Notes under the pieces: model-generated | The model's database searches: none | Told to the model about the DNA's origin: nothing | Seen by the model: the letters and a program-made list of their open reading frames with translations, nothing else | Shown: one piece after another, positions 27,896-37,300 of the stretch | Position numbering within the stretch: the first letter of the stretch is position 1 | How the letters are laid out: each line of letters starts with the position of its first letter | Program-made: the position numbers and the translations under genes | From: Cellulomonas sp. S1-8 | GTDB taxonomy: Bacteria; Actinomycetota; Actinomycetes; Actinomycetales; Cellulomonadaceae | Assembly: GCF_026184235.1 (NCBI RefSeq) | Contig: NZ_CP110806.1 | Location: forward strand, 3,596,001-3,660,000 | Direction: 5' to 3' | Length of the DNA: 64,000 bases

Positions 27896-29269
27896 TCAAT
27901 GCCTCTCTGATACTGCCGCTAGGCGGGCAAAATCGCTCTCGATCGTCCGGATGCTCTTCACCCGGTAGATCACAACAGCCATGACGACGAGCAGCAGCCC
28001 GACGATCACGAACATCAAGCCAATTCCCCGCGACTCCCCGACCCCGACGACCCGCCCGAGCGTCGGCGCGAGCGCCCCCTCGGGGACGAGCAGGGGGTTG
28101 AACACGTAGTCGGCCAGGAGCCCCGAGACCGCGTACGCCGCGATGTACCCCAGCTGCGAGATCAGGCCGACGAGGCCCCACACCCGCCCCTGCGTCGCGT
28201 TCGGGATCGCGGACCGGACCAGCACCTCGACGCTGGTGTTCAGCACCGGCAGGGTCATGAAAAAAATGAAGGCGAACCCGCCGATCAGCAGCACGTTCTG
28301 GGTGGTCCCCATCCCGGCGACGACGACGCCCCCCACGGCGAGCGCGGACGCCATGGAGGCGCGGTGCCGTGTCCCCATGCCCAGGACGCTGATGGCGATG
28401 CTCGCGACGATCATGCCGACGGCCGCGACGGACCGGACGACGCCGAGCGCCTCCTCGTCCGCGAGGTCGAGCACCATCGGGGTGAGCAGGGTCTGGAGGA
28501 AGCCCATGCAGAAGGTCACGAGCGTGACCAGCAGCATCATCGCGGTGACGGCCCGGTGCCGGGCGAGGAACGCCACCCCGAACCGGAAGTCCTCCCAGAA
28601 CCCCGTCGGCGTCGTCACCCCGTCGTCGTGGGACGACGCCCGCCCGCGTCCCGGCACGGTGCGCCAGACGAGCAGCATCACGCCGACCGTGACCACCATG
28701 GTCGCCAGGTCGATGGCGATGACGGTCTGGATGTCCGACGCCACCATGATCACGCCCGCGATCGCGGGCGAGACCAGGAACTGCGACGCCCCGGCGAGCT
28801 GGACCATCCCGCCGGCTCGCGCGTACTGCTCGGGCGTCAGCAGGTCGCTGACGGTCGCGCGGTACGCGGGATCCATGACGGACGTGAACACCGAGCTCAG
28901 CGCGACGCACGCGCAGATCACGGGGACGGATCCGTACCCGGTGCTCATCGCGATCAGCAGCAGCACCAGCCCGACCGCCGACAGCGTGTCGCCGAGGATC
29001 ATCAGGAGCCGCCGGTCGAACCGGTCGGCGAGCACGCCCGCGAACGGCGTGAGCAGCAGCCCGGGCAGGAACGCCGCGAGCGTCACGACCGCGACGGCGG
29101 TGCTCGACCTCGTCTCCTGGTAGACGTGCACGCCGAGCCCGAACGCGGTCAGCCCGTTGCCGATCCGCGCGATCATCTGCGCCATCCAGATGAGCAGGAA
29201 CGCCCGGAAACCGCGCTCGATCTCCGCGGGCGACCGGGTCGGCTGCGTCGTGTCCTGGGTCGTGCTCAC
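27896..29269 (-). CDS. MFS transporter (EntS/macrolide-efflux-like)
   Basis: The 457-aa protein has about twelve membrane segments and the MFS loop signature FAGVLADRFDRRLLMILGD between helices 2 and 3. FRAFLLIWMAQMIARIGNGLTAFGLG opens helix 1. The family exports siderophores and macrolides (EntS, DHA3-type). It is translationally coupled to the thioesterase upstream (GTGA). It is probably an exporter or resistance pump for the cluster product. Confidence 0.9.
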   Translation of the reverse strand: MSTTQDTTQPTRSPAEIERGFRAFLLIWMAQMIARIGNGLTAFGLGVHVYQETRSSTAVAVVTLAAFLPGLLLTPFAGVLADRFDRRLLMILGDTLSAVGLVLLLIAMSTGYGSVPVICACVALSSVFTSVMDPAYRATVSDLLTPEQYARAGGMVQLAGASQFLVSPAIAGVIMVASDIQTVIAIDLATMVVTVGVMLLVWRTVPGRGRASSHDDGVTTPTGFWEDFRFGVAFLARHRAVTAMMLLVTLVTFCMGFLQTLLTPMVLDLADEEALGVVRSVAAVGMIVASIAISVLGMGTRHRASMASALAVGGVVVAGMGTTQNVLLIGGFAFIFFMTLPVLNTSVEVLVRSAIPNATQGRVWGLVGLISQLGYIAAYAVSGLLADYVFNPLLVPEGALAPTLGRVVGVGESRGIGLMFVIVGLLLVVMAVVIYRVKSIRTIESDFARLAAVSERH

Positions 29270-30015
29270 GAGACCGCGACGCGGTTCAGCTCGTCGAGGA
29301 TCCTGCCCACCTGCGCCGGAGCGTCGAGCACGTACATGTGCCCCTGCTCCGCGAGCAGGTGGTGCCGGACCGGCGTGGCGAGGTAGGCCTGCCACGCCGC
29401 CGTGGAGCCCGCCGGCGTCTGGGAGTCCCGGCCGCCGAGGATCAGCTGCGTCGGGATGTCGAGCACCGTGACCGGACGGCGTCGCGCCTCGTCGAGGACG
29501 TGGTAGTCCGCGCGGAAGGCGGGGAAGAACATCGCCATGAGCTCGGCGTCCCGCACCACCTCCTCGGGGAACGTCCCGAACGACTGCAGGTGGCGGATCA
29601 GGTCCGCCTCCGGCAGCTCGGCGTGCCCCTGCACCGGGAGGTGCAGGGGTGCGGCCGAGGCCGACAGGACGAGGTCGCTCGGGCGGCGCCCGTCGAAGCC
29701 GGCGTCCGCGGCCATCGCGAGCAGCACGTGGTACGCCACGACGCTGCCCATGCTGTGCCCGAAGAACACCGCCCCCGGCCTCAGGACGTCACGCAGGTTC
29801 CCCAGGTACAGGTGGACGAGGTCGTCGAGCCGGTGCACCGGCGGCAGCGCGCTGGAGCCGTGCCCCGGAGGGTTCACGGTCCACACGTCCCAGTCCGCCT
29901 CGAGGGTCGCGATCAGCGGGTTGAACGACGCACCGAACCCTCCCAGGAACGGGAACATGACGATCTGCCGCCCGGCCTCCGACGGCCGGAGGTTCCACAG
30001 CACCGAGGAGCTCAC
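29266..30015 (-). CDS. Type II thioesterase
   Basis: The 249-aa alpha/beta hydrolase has the external thioesterase layout: FPFLGGFGASF near the N-terminus, nucleophile GHSMGSVVAYH, and the catalytic His in AEQGHMYVLD. Such enzymes clear mis-primed carrier domains in NRPS/PKS systems. Here it may also release the product, since the giant synthetase ends in a C domain and not in a thioesterase. GTGA coupling at both ends. Confidence 0.93.
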   Translation of the reverse strand: MSSSVLWNLRPSEAGRQIVMFPFLGGFGASFNPLIATLEADWDVWTVNPPGHGSSALPPVHRLDDLVHLYLGNLRDVLRPGAVFFGHSMGSVVAYHVLLAMAADAGFDGRRPSDLVLSASAAPLHLPVQGHAELPEADLIRHLQSFGTFPEEVVRDAELMAMFFPAFRADYHVLDEARRRPVTVLDIPTQLILGGRDSQTPAGSTAAWQAYLATPVRHHLLAEQGHMYVLDAPAQVGRILDELNRVAVS

Positions 30016-31067
30016 GCCGGCTCCGACGCCGTCGGCTGCTGCGCGGCGAGCTCCTTGCTGCGGTCGCCCTTGCCCGGGAACGGCGCGCCCACGCGCGTCG
30101 TGTACGCGTTCTCCAGGTACTCCGGGAAGGTGTGGACCGGCTCGAGCCTGCCGCCGCCCTGCGCCTTCAGCACGAAGTACAGGGCGAAGACCAGCGCCGT
30201 GAAGAGGCTGATCTGCACGACCTGCGTCTCCTTGGTGAAGAAGTACAGCCCGAAGTGGCTGCCCGACGCCGACACCCAGAACGGCAGGAGGAAGAAGAGC
30301 GTGTTGCCCTTCAGCCTGCTCATCAGCAGCGACATCCCGATGCCCAGCACGCACAGCTGCGCGGTGTACAGGGGCCACGCGGTCGCCAGCTCGAACGAGG
30401 CGAACACGTTGCCCGGGGCGACGAAGATGCCGATGCCGAGGCCCGTCAGGGCACCGGCCCGGACGCGGCTGCCCGTGGCGCGGTGCATGAGCGGCAGGAA
30501 GAACCCGAACCAGCCGATCGCGATCGCGATCATGCCGACTTCCATGTAGGACAGCTCGAGGAACCGCACCAGGCCGTCCACGAAGCCCATCGGCTCCGGC
30601 GGCACCTCGATGCCGAACAGCTGGCACACCCACCGCACCGCGAAGATGTACAGCAGCATGAGGCCCATGAGGACCGGGATCCAGACGAGGTCCTTCCTGC
30701 GGGGCACCCAGGTGCGGAGGTAGTTGGCCACCCCGCGCCAGCCGTCGTACCAGAACAGCACGACGAACGCGGCGATGGCCGGGCTGTGCAGCACGAGGAC
30801 CACGACGGGGCTCGTGGTCTCGAGCTCACCCAGGATCCCCGCCATGTACTCGTAGTCGGGCAGGTAGAGCGCCACGACGCCCCACAGCACACCGATGGTG
30901 AGCGTCACGTAGAGGGCGAGGTACTTGCCGTACCCCTTCAGGCCCAGCCTCCCCCTCGTGCCCGCCGACGGCGTCGCCGCGGGCTCGGCCGTCTCGGTCC
31001 GGACGCCCTCGGGCTCCGCGGTGGAGGACACAGCAGCTTCGGACACGGTCTTTCCTTCCGGACTCAT
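30012..31067 (-). CDS. Multi-pass membrane protein, degenerate CPBP-like
   Basis: The 351-aa protein has an N-terminal hydrophilic tail (about 50 aa) and at least eight membrane helices. The central stretch IGWFGFFLPLMHRATGSR and the following helix resemble the core of CPBP (Abi) intramembrane peptidases (usual EExxxR ... G-x-LLP). The expected Glu-Glu pair and the later His are not visible (I-A-I and VAP instead), so a peptidase activity is unlikely. CPBP-like proteins often serve as self-immunity or maturation factors for secreted toxins. The call is a weak structural resemblance; transport or protection in the cluster is inferred. ATGA overlap with the aminotransferase. Confidence 0.6.
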   Translation of the reverse strand: MSPEGKTVSEAAVSSTAEPEGVRTETAEPAATPSAGTRGRLGLKGYGKYLALYVTLTIGVLWGVVALYLPDYEYMAGILGELETTSPVVVLVLHSPAIAAFVVLFWYDGWRGVANYLRTWVPRRKDLVWIPVLMGLMLLYIFAVRWVCQLFGIEVPPEPMGFVDGLVRFLELSYMEVGMIAIAIGWFGFFLPLMHRATGSRVRAGALTGLGIGIFVAPGNVFASFELATAWPLYTAQLCVLGIGMSLLMSRLKGNTLFFLLPFWVSASGSHFGLYFFTKETQVVQISLFTALVFALYFVLKAQGGGRLEPVHTFPEYLENAYTTRVGAPFPGKGDRSKELAAQQPTASEPA

Positions 31068-32401
31068 GAGTAGATCTCGTCGATCTGGTGCTTGGCCTCG
31101 ACCAGGGCCTTCGGCGCCCGGTCGGCGAAGAACTCGACGTCGGCGTCGGACAGCGAGGCGTTCGCGTACATCCGCGAGATGCTCGACACGAGGACGCCGT
31201 GCCGCGCGAGGGCGGAGGTGACGACGATGTCCTTGCCCATCAGGTCGAAGTCGTACTGGGAGGGCGCCTCCAGCGGCGTCTCGCGGCAGTGGAACGAGGC
31301 CAGCCCTGCGGGGCCCTGCACGATCAGCGGCAGACCCACCCGCTCCGCCTCGGCGCGGAGGATCTCCTGGATCGCCACGACGCGCCCGCGCATGCCGGTC
31401 AGCGCCGCCTCGTCGTCGCGGCCGAGGATCTCGAACGTCGCCCGCACGGCGGCCGTGCCCAGCGAGTACCCGTTGAACGTGCCCGCGTGGACGACCCTCT
31501 TGCTCTCCAGCAGCTCCATGATCGAGCGCTTGCCGGTCAGCGCGGCGATCGGGACGCCGCCACCGGCGAGCGCCTTGCCGAAGGTGGCCAGGTCCGGCGT
31601 CACGCCCAACGCCTTCTGGGCGCCGCCGAGCCCCATCCGCATGCCGGTGATCACCTCGTCGAAGATGAGGACGACGCCGTACCGCGTGCACAGCTCGCGC
31701 ACCCGCTCCAGGTATCCCGGGGCGGGTTCGACCGAGCCGCCGTTGACGCACACCGGCTCGGTGAGCACGCAGGCGATCTCCTCACCGCGTTCGGCGAGCA
31801 ACGTCTCCAGGGCGTCCGCGTCGTTCCACGGCAGCATGAACGACTGGTCGGCCATGATGTCGGTGGCGCGTCCGGCGGTGCCCTTGAGGTCACCGCGGAA
31901 GTCCACCGGGACGGGGTCGGCGCGGTCGGGCACGCGGCCGCCCATGATGTTGTCGTAGCTGCCGTGGTAGTGGTTCTCGAACCGCACGAACCGGTTCCGC
32001 CCCGTGTACGCGCGCGCCAGGCGGAGCGCCGCCTGCAGGACCTCCGAGCCGGACACGGCGAACCGGACCATCTCCGCGCAGGGGATGTGCCGGTTCATGA
32101 GCTCGAGCGCGTCGGCGTCGAAGTCCGTGTGGCTGGCGCACAGCACGTCCCGCATCGCCGTCCCGAGCGCCTCGATGTACTCCTCGTGGGAATGCCCGAG
32201 GATCATCGCCCCGAATCGCGCGTACAGGTCGAGGTACTCGTTGCCGTCCATGTCGAAGAGACGACTGCCCCGGCCGCCCGTGAAGTGGATCGGCACCTCT
32301 TCCCAGGGCATGTTGAAGTTGTAGTGCACGCCGCCGGGCAGGACCTTCTTGACCCGGTCGTGGTAGGCGCGGTTCGACGTCGTGTCCAGGGTCGCCGTCA
32401 T
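31064..32401 (-). CDS. Class III PLP aminotransferase (GSA aminomutase-like, AMT)
   Basis: The 445-aa protein is a stand-alone class III aminotransferase. The PLP-binding Lys is Lys276 in ATFGKALAGGG; FDEVITGMRMG holds the Asp that contacts the pyridine nitrogen. It resembles glutamate-1-semialdehyde aminomutase and the AMT domains of iturin-type synthetases, which turn a beta-ketoacyl thioester into a beta-aminoacyl thioester. It follows the KS-ACP gene with an ATGA overlap. In a cluster without any ketoreductase, this is the most likely enzyme to process a beta-keto group. It may instead form a free amino acid building block. Confidence 0.88.
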   Translation of the reverse strand: MTATLDTTSNRAYHDRVKKVLPGGVHYNFNMPWEEVPIHFTGGRGSRLFDMDGNEYLDLYARFGAMILGHSHEEYIEALGTAMRDVLCASHTDFDADALELMNRHIPCAEMVRFAVSGSEVLQAALRLARAYTGRNRFVRFENHYHGSYDNIMGGRVPDRADPVPVDFRGDLKGTAGRATDIMADQSFMLPWNDADALETLLAERGEEIACVLTEPVCVNGGSVEPAPGYLERVRELCTRYGVVLIFDEVITGMRMGLGGAQKALGVTPDLATFGKALAGGGVPIAALTGKRSIMELLESKRVVHAGTFNGYSLGTAAVRATFEILGRDDEAALTGMRGRVVAIQEILRAEAERVGLPLIVQGPAGLASFHCRETPLEAPSQYDFDLMGKDIVVTSALARHGVLVSSISRMYANASLSDADVEFFADRAPKALVEAKHQIDEIYS

Positions 32402-34377
32402 GCGGCACGCTCCTCGGCGAGGTACGCGCTGATGTCGTCGACCGTCTTGAACTCGAAGAGCGCGACCGGGTTGATGTCCATGTCGAGCTCCTTGCGCAGG
32501 CGGTTCACGATCTTCAGCGCCTGGACCGAGGACACGCCGAGCTGCGCGAAGCCCTCGTCGTCCCCGACGTCGCCGGGGGCGATGGACAGCTCAGAGGCGA
32601 TCCCCTTGATGAGAACGGCCTTGATCTCGTCCTTCGTCATGTCAGTTCCTTTCGGTGGGTCAGCATCCAGCCAGTACGGCAGCCGGGAGAAGGGATACGG
32701 ATCGAGACGGAGGGTCGTCCCGGTCCCGTCAGGGAAGAACTCGGTCCAGTCGATCGCGCCGCCGTGGAGGAACCGCTCGGCGGCGGCCTCGAGCGTCCGC
32801 GGCGGTTCGCCCTTGGGACGGCGGTCGGGCTTGGCGACGTGGTTCATGCGGGTCTGCGTCACCGCACCGGTCGCCGGGTCGAGGACGGCGGTCGCCCGCC
32901 AGGCGTAGGCCGGGCGGAAACGGGCGAGCGTCATCGCGAGGTCGTACGGGTCGGCGCCGCCGGCGGTGTGCCGTTCGACCTCCGTGAGCATCTGGCGCAG
33001 CGCGTCCTGCGACGTCGCCGAGAGACAGACCACCGGCTCCGGCAGCGCACCGCGCGGGCGCCCGCCGTCGTCGGCCTCCTCGACCACGACGTGCACGTTC
33101 GTCCCGCCGAGACCGAGCGACGTGATGGCGCCGACCCGCGGCCGTCCGTCCACCCGTGGCCACGGCCGGGGTGACGTCATCACCTCGAACGGCGTCCGCT
33201 CAAGCCGGAGCAGCGGGTTGATCGTCGTGAGGTGCACGTTCGGCGCCATCTGCCCGTTCCTCAGGCTGAGCAGGAGCTTCGCGAGGCCGGCGCCGCCGGC
33301 GGCGCTCAGCAGGTGCCCGATGTTGGACTTGACGGAGCCGAGCCCGATCTTCGCGTCGCCGAAGTCCTCCTTGCGGTAGACCTTCGACAGCGCGTTCACC
33401 TCGATGGGGTCGCCGACCCGGGTGCCTGCGCCGTGCGTCTCGATGTAGCCGACCGCGGTGGGGTCCACGACGCCGTCCGCGTACGCGTCGCGGATCACGG
33501 CGCCCTGACCGCGCGGGTTGGGCGCCATGATGCTCAGCGACGAGCCGTCGTTGTTGATGGCGTGCGCCGCGATCCGTCCGTAGATCCTGCGGTTCCGCGC
33601 CCGCGCGACGTCCTGGCGCTCCAGGACGACCACGACCACGCCCTCGCCGATCAGCGTGCCGTCCGCCTCCTCGTCGAACACGCGCGTGTGCGGGTGCGAC
33701 GTCGTGATGCCGCCGGCGTTGCACAGCATCGTCGTGTAGGCGGCGCTGAGCAGGTTGACCCCGCCGACGACGGCGCCGTCGCACCCCCCGTTCCGGATGG
33801 AGTCGATGCCCTGCACCAGTGCCGAGAGGAACGACGAGCAGGCCGTGTCCACGGCCATGACCGGTCCGGTGAGGTCGAACTGGTGGGAGATCCGCGCGGC
33901 CAGCGCACCGTGGTACGTGTTCATGATCGTGCGCGGGGGCAGACCGGCCGGGCCGTGCTCGTCGAGGTAGCGGCAGACGAGGCCGTAGTAGGGGTTGCCG
34001 GTCATGGCCATGTGCACGGAGTAGCGCCGGCTGTCGCTCACGCCCGACTCGGCCAGACCGGCATCGCACAGGGCGTCGTACGCGACCTCCATGCCGACCC
34101 GGTGCTGCGGGTCCATGAACCTCGCCTCGTGCTCGTCGATGCCGAAGAACCCGGCGTCGAACAGCTCGATGCCCTCGACCTCGCCGATGACGTCGTCCCA
34201 CCACGGCGCGCGCGCGAGCGCACGACGGCGGGCGCTGACCGGAGCCGTGCGGACGACGCCGTCGATGAGGAGCTGCCAGAAGTCGTCCTGGGTGGCGGCG
34301 CCGGGCAGGCGCAGCGCCAGGCCGGTGATCACCACGGGCGTGGCCGACGCGGCGGCGGTGGCGGGGACAGCGGTCAT
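32398..34377 (-). CDS. KS-ACP polyketide synthase protein lacking an AT domain
   Basis: The 659-aa protein has a ketosynthase (about 17-440) with Cys180 in DTACSSFLS and His residues in ETHGAGT and KSNIGHLLSAAG. A linker of about 130 aa follows, then an ACP with GVSSVQALK (Ser617 expected). The linker keeps the KS-AT adapter and the post-AT motif (LHGGAIDWTEFF, LDPYPFSRLPYWL), but the acyltransferase between them is gone. It must be loaded in trans. ATGA overlaps join it to the giant synthetase upstream and to the aminotransferase downstream. It may make the beta-ketoacyl-ACP that the aminotransferase converts. Confidence 0.92.
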   Translation of the reverse strand: MTAVPATAAASATPVVITGLALRLPGAATQDDFWQLLIDGVVRTAPVSARRRALARAPWWDDVIGEVEGIELFDAGFFGIDEHEARFMDPQHRVGMEVAYDALCDAGLAESGVSDSRRYSVHMAMTGNPYYGLVCRYLDEHGPAGLPPRTIMNTYHGALAARISHQFDLTGPVMAVDTACSSFLSALVQGIDSIRNGGCDGAVVGGVNLLSAAYTTMLCNAGGITTSHPHTRVFDEEADGTLIGEGVVVVVLERQDVARARNRRIYGRIAAHAINNDGSSLSIMAPNPRGQGAVIRDAYADGVVDPTAVGYIETHGAGTRVGDPIEVNALSKVYRKEDFGDAKIGLGSVKSNIGHLLSAAGGAGLAKLLLSLRNGQMAPNVHLTTINPLLRLERTPFEVMTSPRPWPRVDGRPRVGAITSLGLGGTNVHVVVEEADDGGRPRGALPEPVVCLSATSQDALRQMLTEVERHTAGGADPYDLAMTLARFRPAYAWRATAVLDPATGAVTQTRMNHVAKPDRRPKGEPPRTLEAAAERFLHGGAIDWTEFFPDGTGTTLRLDPYPFSRLPYWLDADPPKGTDMTKDEIKAVLIKGIASELSIAPGDVGDDEGFAQLGVSSVQALKIVNRLRKELDMDINPVALFEFKTVDDISAYLAEERAA

Positions 34378-37300
34378 CGTGGGCCTCCGACCTGGTGCAG
34401 CACCCGGGCGTCGCTGATCCACTCGACGTGGAGGGCGTCGTCGTCGTGCCAGACGTTGATGTGGGTGCGCGCCAGGCCGGGTCCGCCGCTCGGCGAGACC
34501 TCCGGCATCTCGTCCGCGGGGATGTGGCCCTGGAAGTTGACGAGGGTCAGGTCGAGCTTCCCCAGGTCGTTCCAGTAGGCGGCTCGGAGCGCGTGGAGGT
34601 CCTCGGCGCGCAGCGGTCCGGCCTCGCCGAGGCCCTCGGGCTCGGCGGCCAGCGCGGAGACGAAGTTCAGGCCGGACCGCTGCGCCCGGGCGAGGCGGTC
34701 CGCCACCGCGGCCTGGTCGCCGTCGCCCGTCAGCAGCACGGGGACGACGTCGAGGAACTCGCCCACGCAGTCGGACCAGTCCTGCCCCGCCCAGCGACGC
34801 GAGCTGGTCACGAAGCCGATGGCGACCCGGTCCCCACCGCTGTGCCGGGCGAGCTGCGCGTGCAGGACGGCGAAGGCCGCGTCCAGCGGGTTCTCGCCGC
34901 CGACCAGCGGAAAGCTGTACCGCTGGACCGGGGCCCGGGACGCCGCGGGCTCCCCCGCGACGGCGTGCCCCGCCCGGAGGTTCGCCGCGAGCCAGTCGGC
35001 GTGGTCGAAGCCCTCGAGGCCTCCCCTCCAGTCCGGGGCGTCGGCGAGGGCCGCGAGGTACGCGCCGAACTGCCGCGGAGCGGGGAGCTCCACGCCCCGG
35101 GCGGCACGCACCGTCTCGTCCCGCAGGATCCCTGCGCTGAACCCGTCGAAGACGGCGTGGTGGAAGGCCCAGACCAGCCGCAGCTCGTCGTCGGAGACCC
35201 GGACCACCACGCACCGCCAGAGCAGGCCGTCGGTGAAGGGCTGCGCCTGCAGGGCGTGCGCCAGGTCACCGACGAGGGCGGCGACCTGGTCCCTGTCGAT
35301 CCGGCGGGCGTCCTGGACCGCGATCAGGCCGGACAGGTCACCGAAGGCGTCGGGGCCGACGATCTCGAAGGAGTCCCCCACGAGGCGGGCGCGGAGGGAC
35401 TCGTGGCGGACCACGGTCCGCCCGATGCCGTCCCGCAGGTCCTCGACGTCGACGCCCGTGACGGTCTGGATGAAGCCGCCGGTCTCGGTGCCGCTGGCGC
35501 GGTGCAACCGGGCCAGGGCACCGATGTCGAAGCCGTGCGCGGCGGGCTCGCCCGCGTAGGACTCCGCGACGCGGTGGGCGTCGTGGGCAGCCCAGGAGAC
35601 GATCCTGCGGAACTGGTCCGCGGAGACCGCGCGCCGCGGCTCCCCGCCGCGGTCCGCGGGCTCCGGCTGCGCGCCGGCCGGGGGCTCGGGCTGCAGGAAC
35701 GCGCGCAGAGCGTCCGCCGTCGGGTGCCGGTACAGGTCGCTCACCTGCAGCTCCGCACCGGACTCCCGGAGCCTGCGCACCACGGCGATCGCCTGGAGCG
35801 ACTGCCCGCCGGCGGCGAAGAAGTCAGCGGTCCCGGCCAGCTCCGGCGCCGCGAGGACCTCCCGGAAGACGGCCAGCACATCGCCCACCGGCCGGCTCCC
35901 GACCGCGTCCGGAGCCGTCCGGGCCCCGGCGGCACCCACGGGGGCGTCGATCCGGGCGGCCAGCCGTGCACGGTCGACCTTGCCGTGCGACGTCAGCGGG
36001 AACTCCGGCAGGACGATCACGCGCTGCGGGACCATGTACCGCGGCAGCCTCGTGGCGAGCTGGTCGCGCAGCCCGGCCTCGGTCGGCCCGTCCGTCGTCG
36101 GCTCCGCCCGGCAGAACCCGGTCAGCCGGCTGTCGTTGCCGTCCTTGGTGTGGACGACGACGGCGTCGGACACCCCGGGGCAGCCCTGGAGCGCGAGCTC
36201 GATCTCGGAGAGCTCGATCCGGTACCCGGCGTGCTTGACCTGCCGGTCGATGCGGTCGAGGTAGACGATGCGTCCGGCGTCGTCCAGCACCACGCGGTCG
36301 CCCGTGCGGTAGACGCGGCCGGCGACCCCGGCGAGGCCGTCCACGAACTTCTCGGCCGTCAGCCCGGGCCGCTGGTGGTAGCCGAGCGCGACGCTCGGGC
36401 CGCCCACGCAGAGCTCGCCGGGCACCCCGCGCGGGACGTCGGTGCCGTCCGGGTGAACGATGTAGAGGTCACGGTTCCGGGCGGGGCCACCGATCGGCAT
36501 CCGCGCGAAGTCCGGGTACTCGTCGACACGGAAGGACGTCGTGCAGACCGACGCCTCCGTGGGCCCGTACAGGTTCCAGAGCCTCCCGGCCCCCAGCACG
36601 TCGAAGGCGCGCTGTGCCGCCCACGGCTGCATCGCCTCGCCGCCGACGTACAGCGCGGACATCCCCGCGACCGCCTCGGGACGCTCCGCCATCAGCAGGT
36701 GGAACACCGCGGTGATGAGGATGCCTGCGTCGACCCGTTCCTCGCGGAGCAGGTCCGCCAGGAGGTTCATGTCCCTGGCGTGCTCGTGGCCGCCCATGAC
36801 GAGGGTCGCGCCGGCGAGGAGCGCGCTGTGGACGTCGAGCAGCGACGGGTCGAAGGTGCAGCCCGTCAGGTGCAGGACCCGCATCCCCGGGGCGTAGTCC
36901 ATGTAGCCGTTGTCCGAGCAGGTGCTCAGCACGCCGCCGTGGGTGACGAGGGTGCCCTTGGGCAGGCCCGTCGTGCCCGACGTGTAGATCATGACCAGGG
37001 GGCTGTCGGCCGTGACGTCCGACGGCGGTGCGTACGTCCCGGTCAGGTCCTGGGGACGGCGGGCGACGACGCCGGGCCGCTCCCACGCCTCCGGCGCCGT
37101 GGCCAGGACCACGGCGGCACCGCTGTCGGCCAGGATCCCGGCGACCCGCTCGTCGGGCAGGTCCACGTCGAGCGGGACCTCGATCGCGCCGCACTTCATG
37201 AGCGCGACGCGGGTGAGGACCTGCCACGGCCCGCGCTCCAGGAGGCAGAGCACGAAGTCACCGGTGCGGACCCCCGCGTCCTGGAGCCCTCCGGCCAGGT

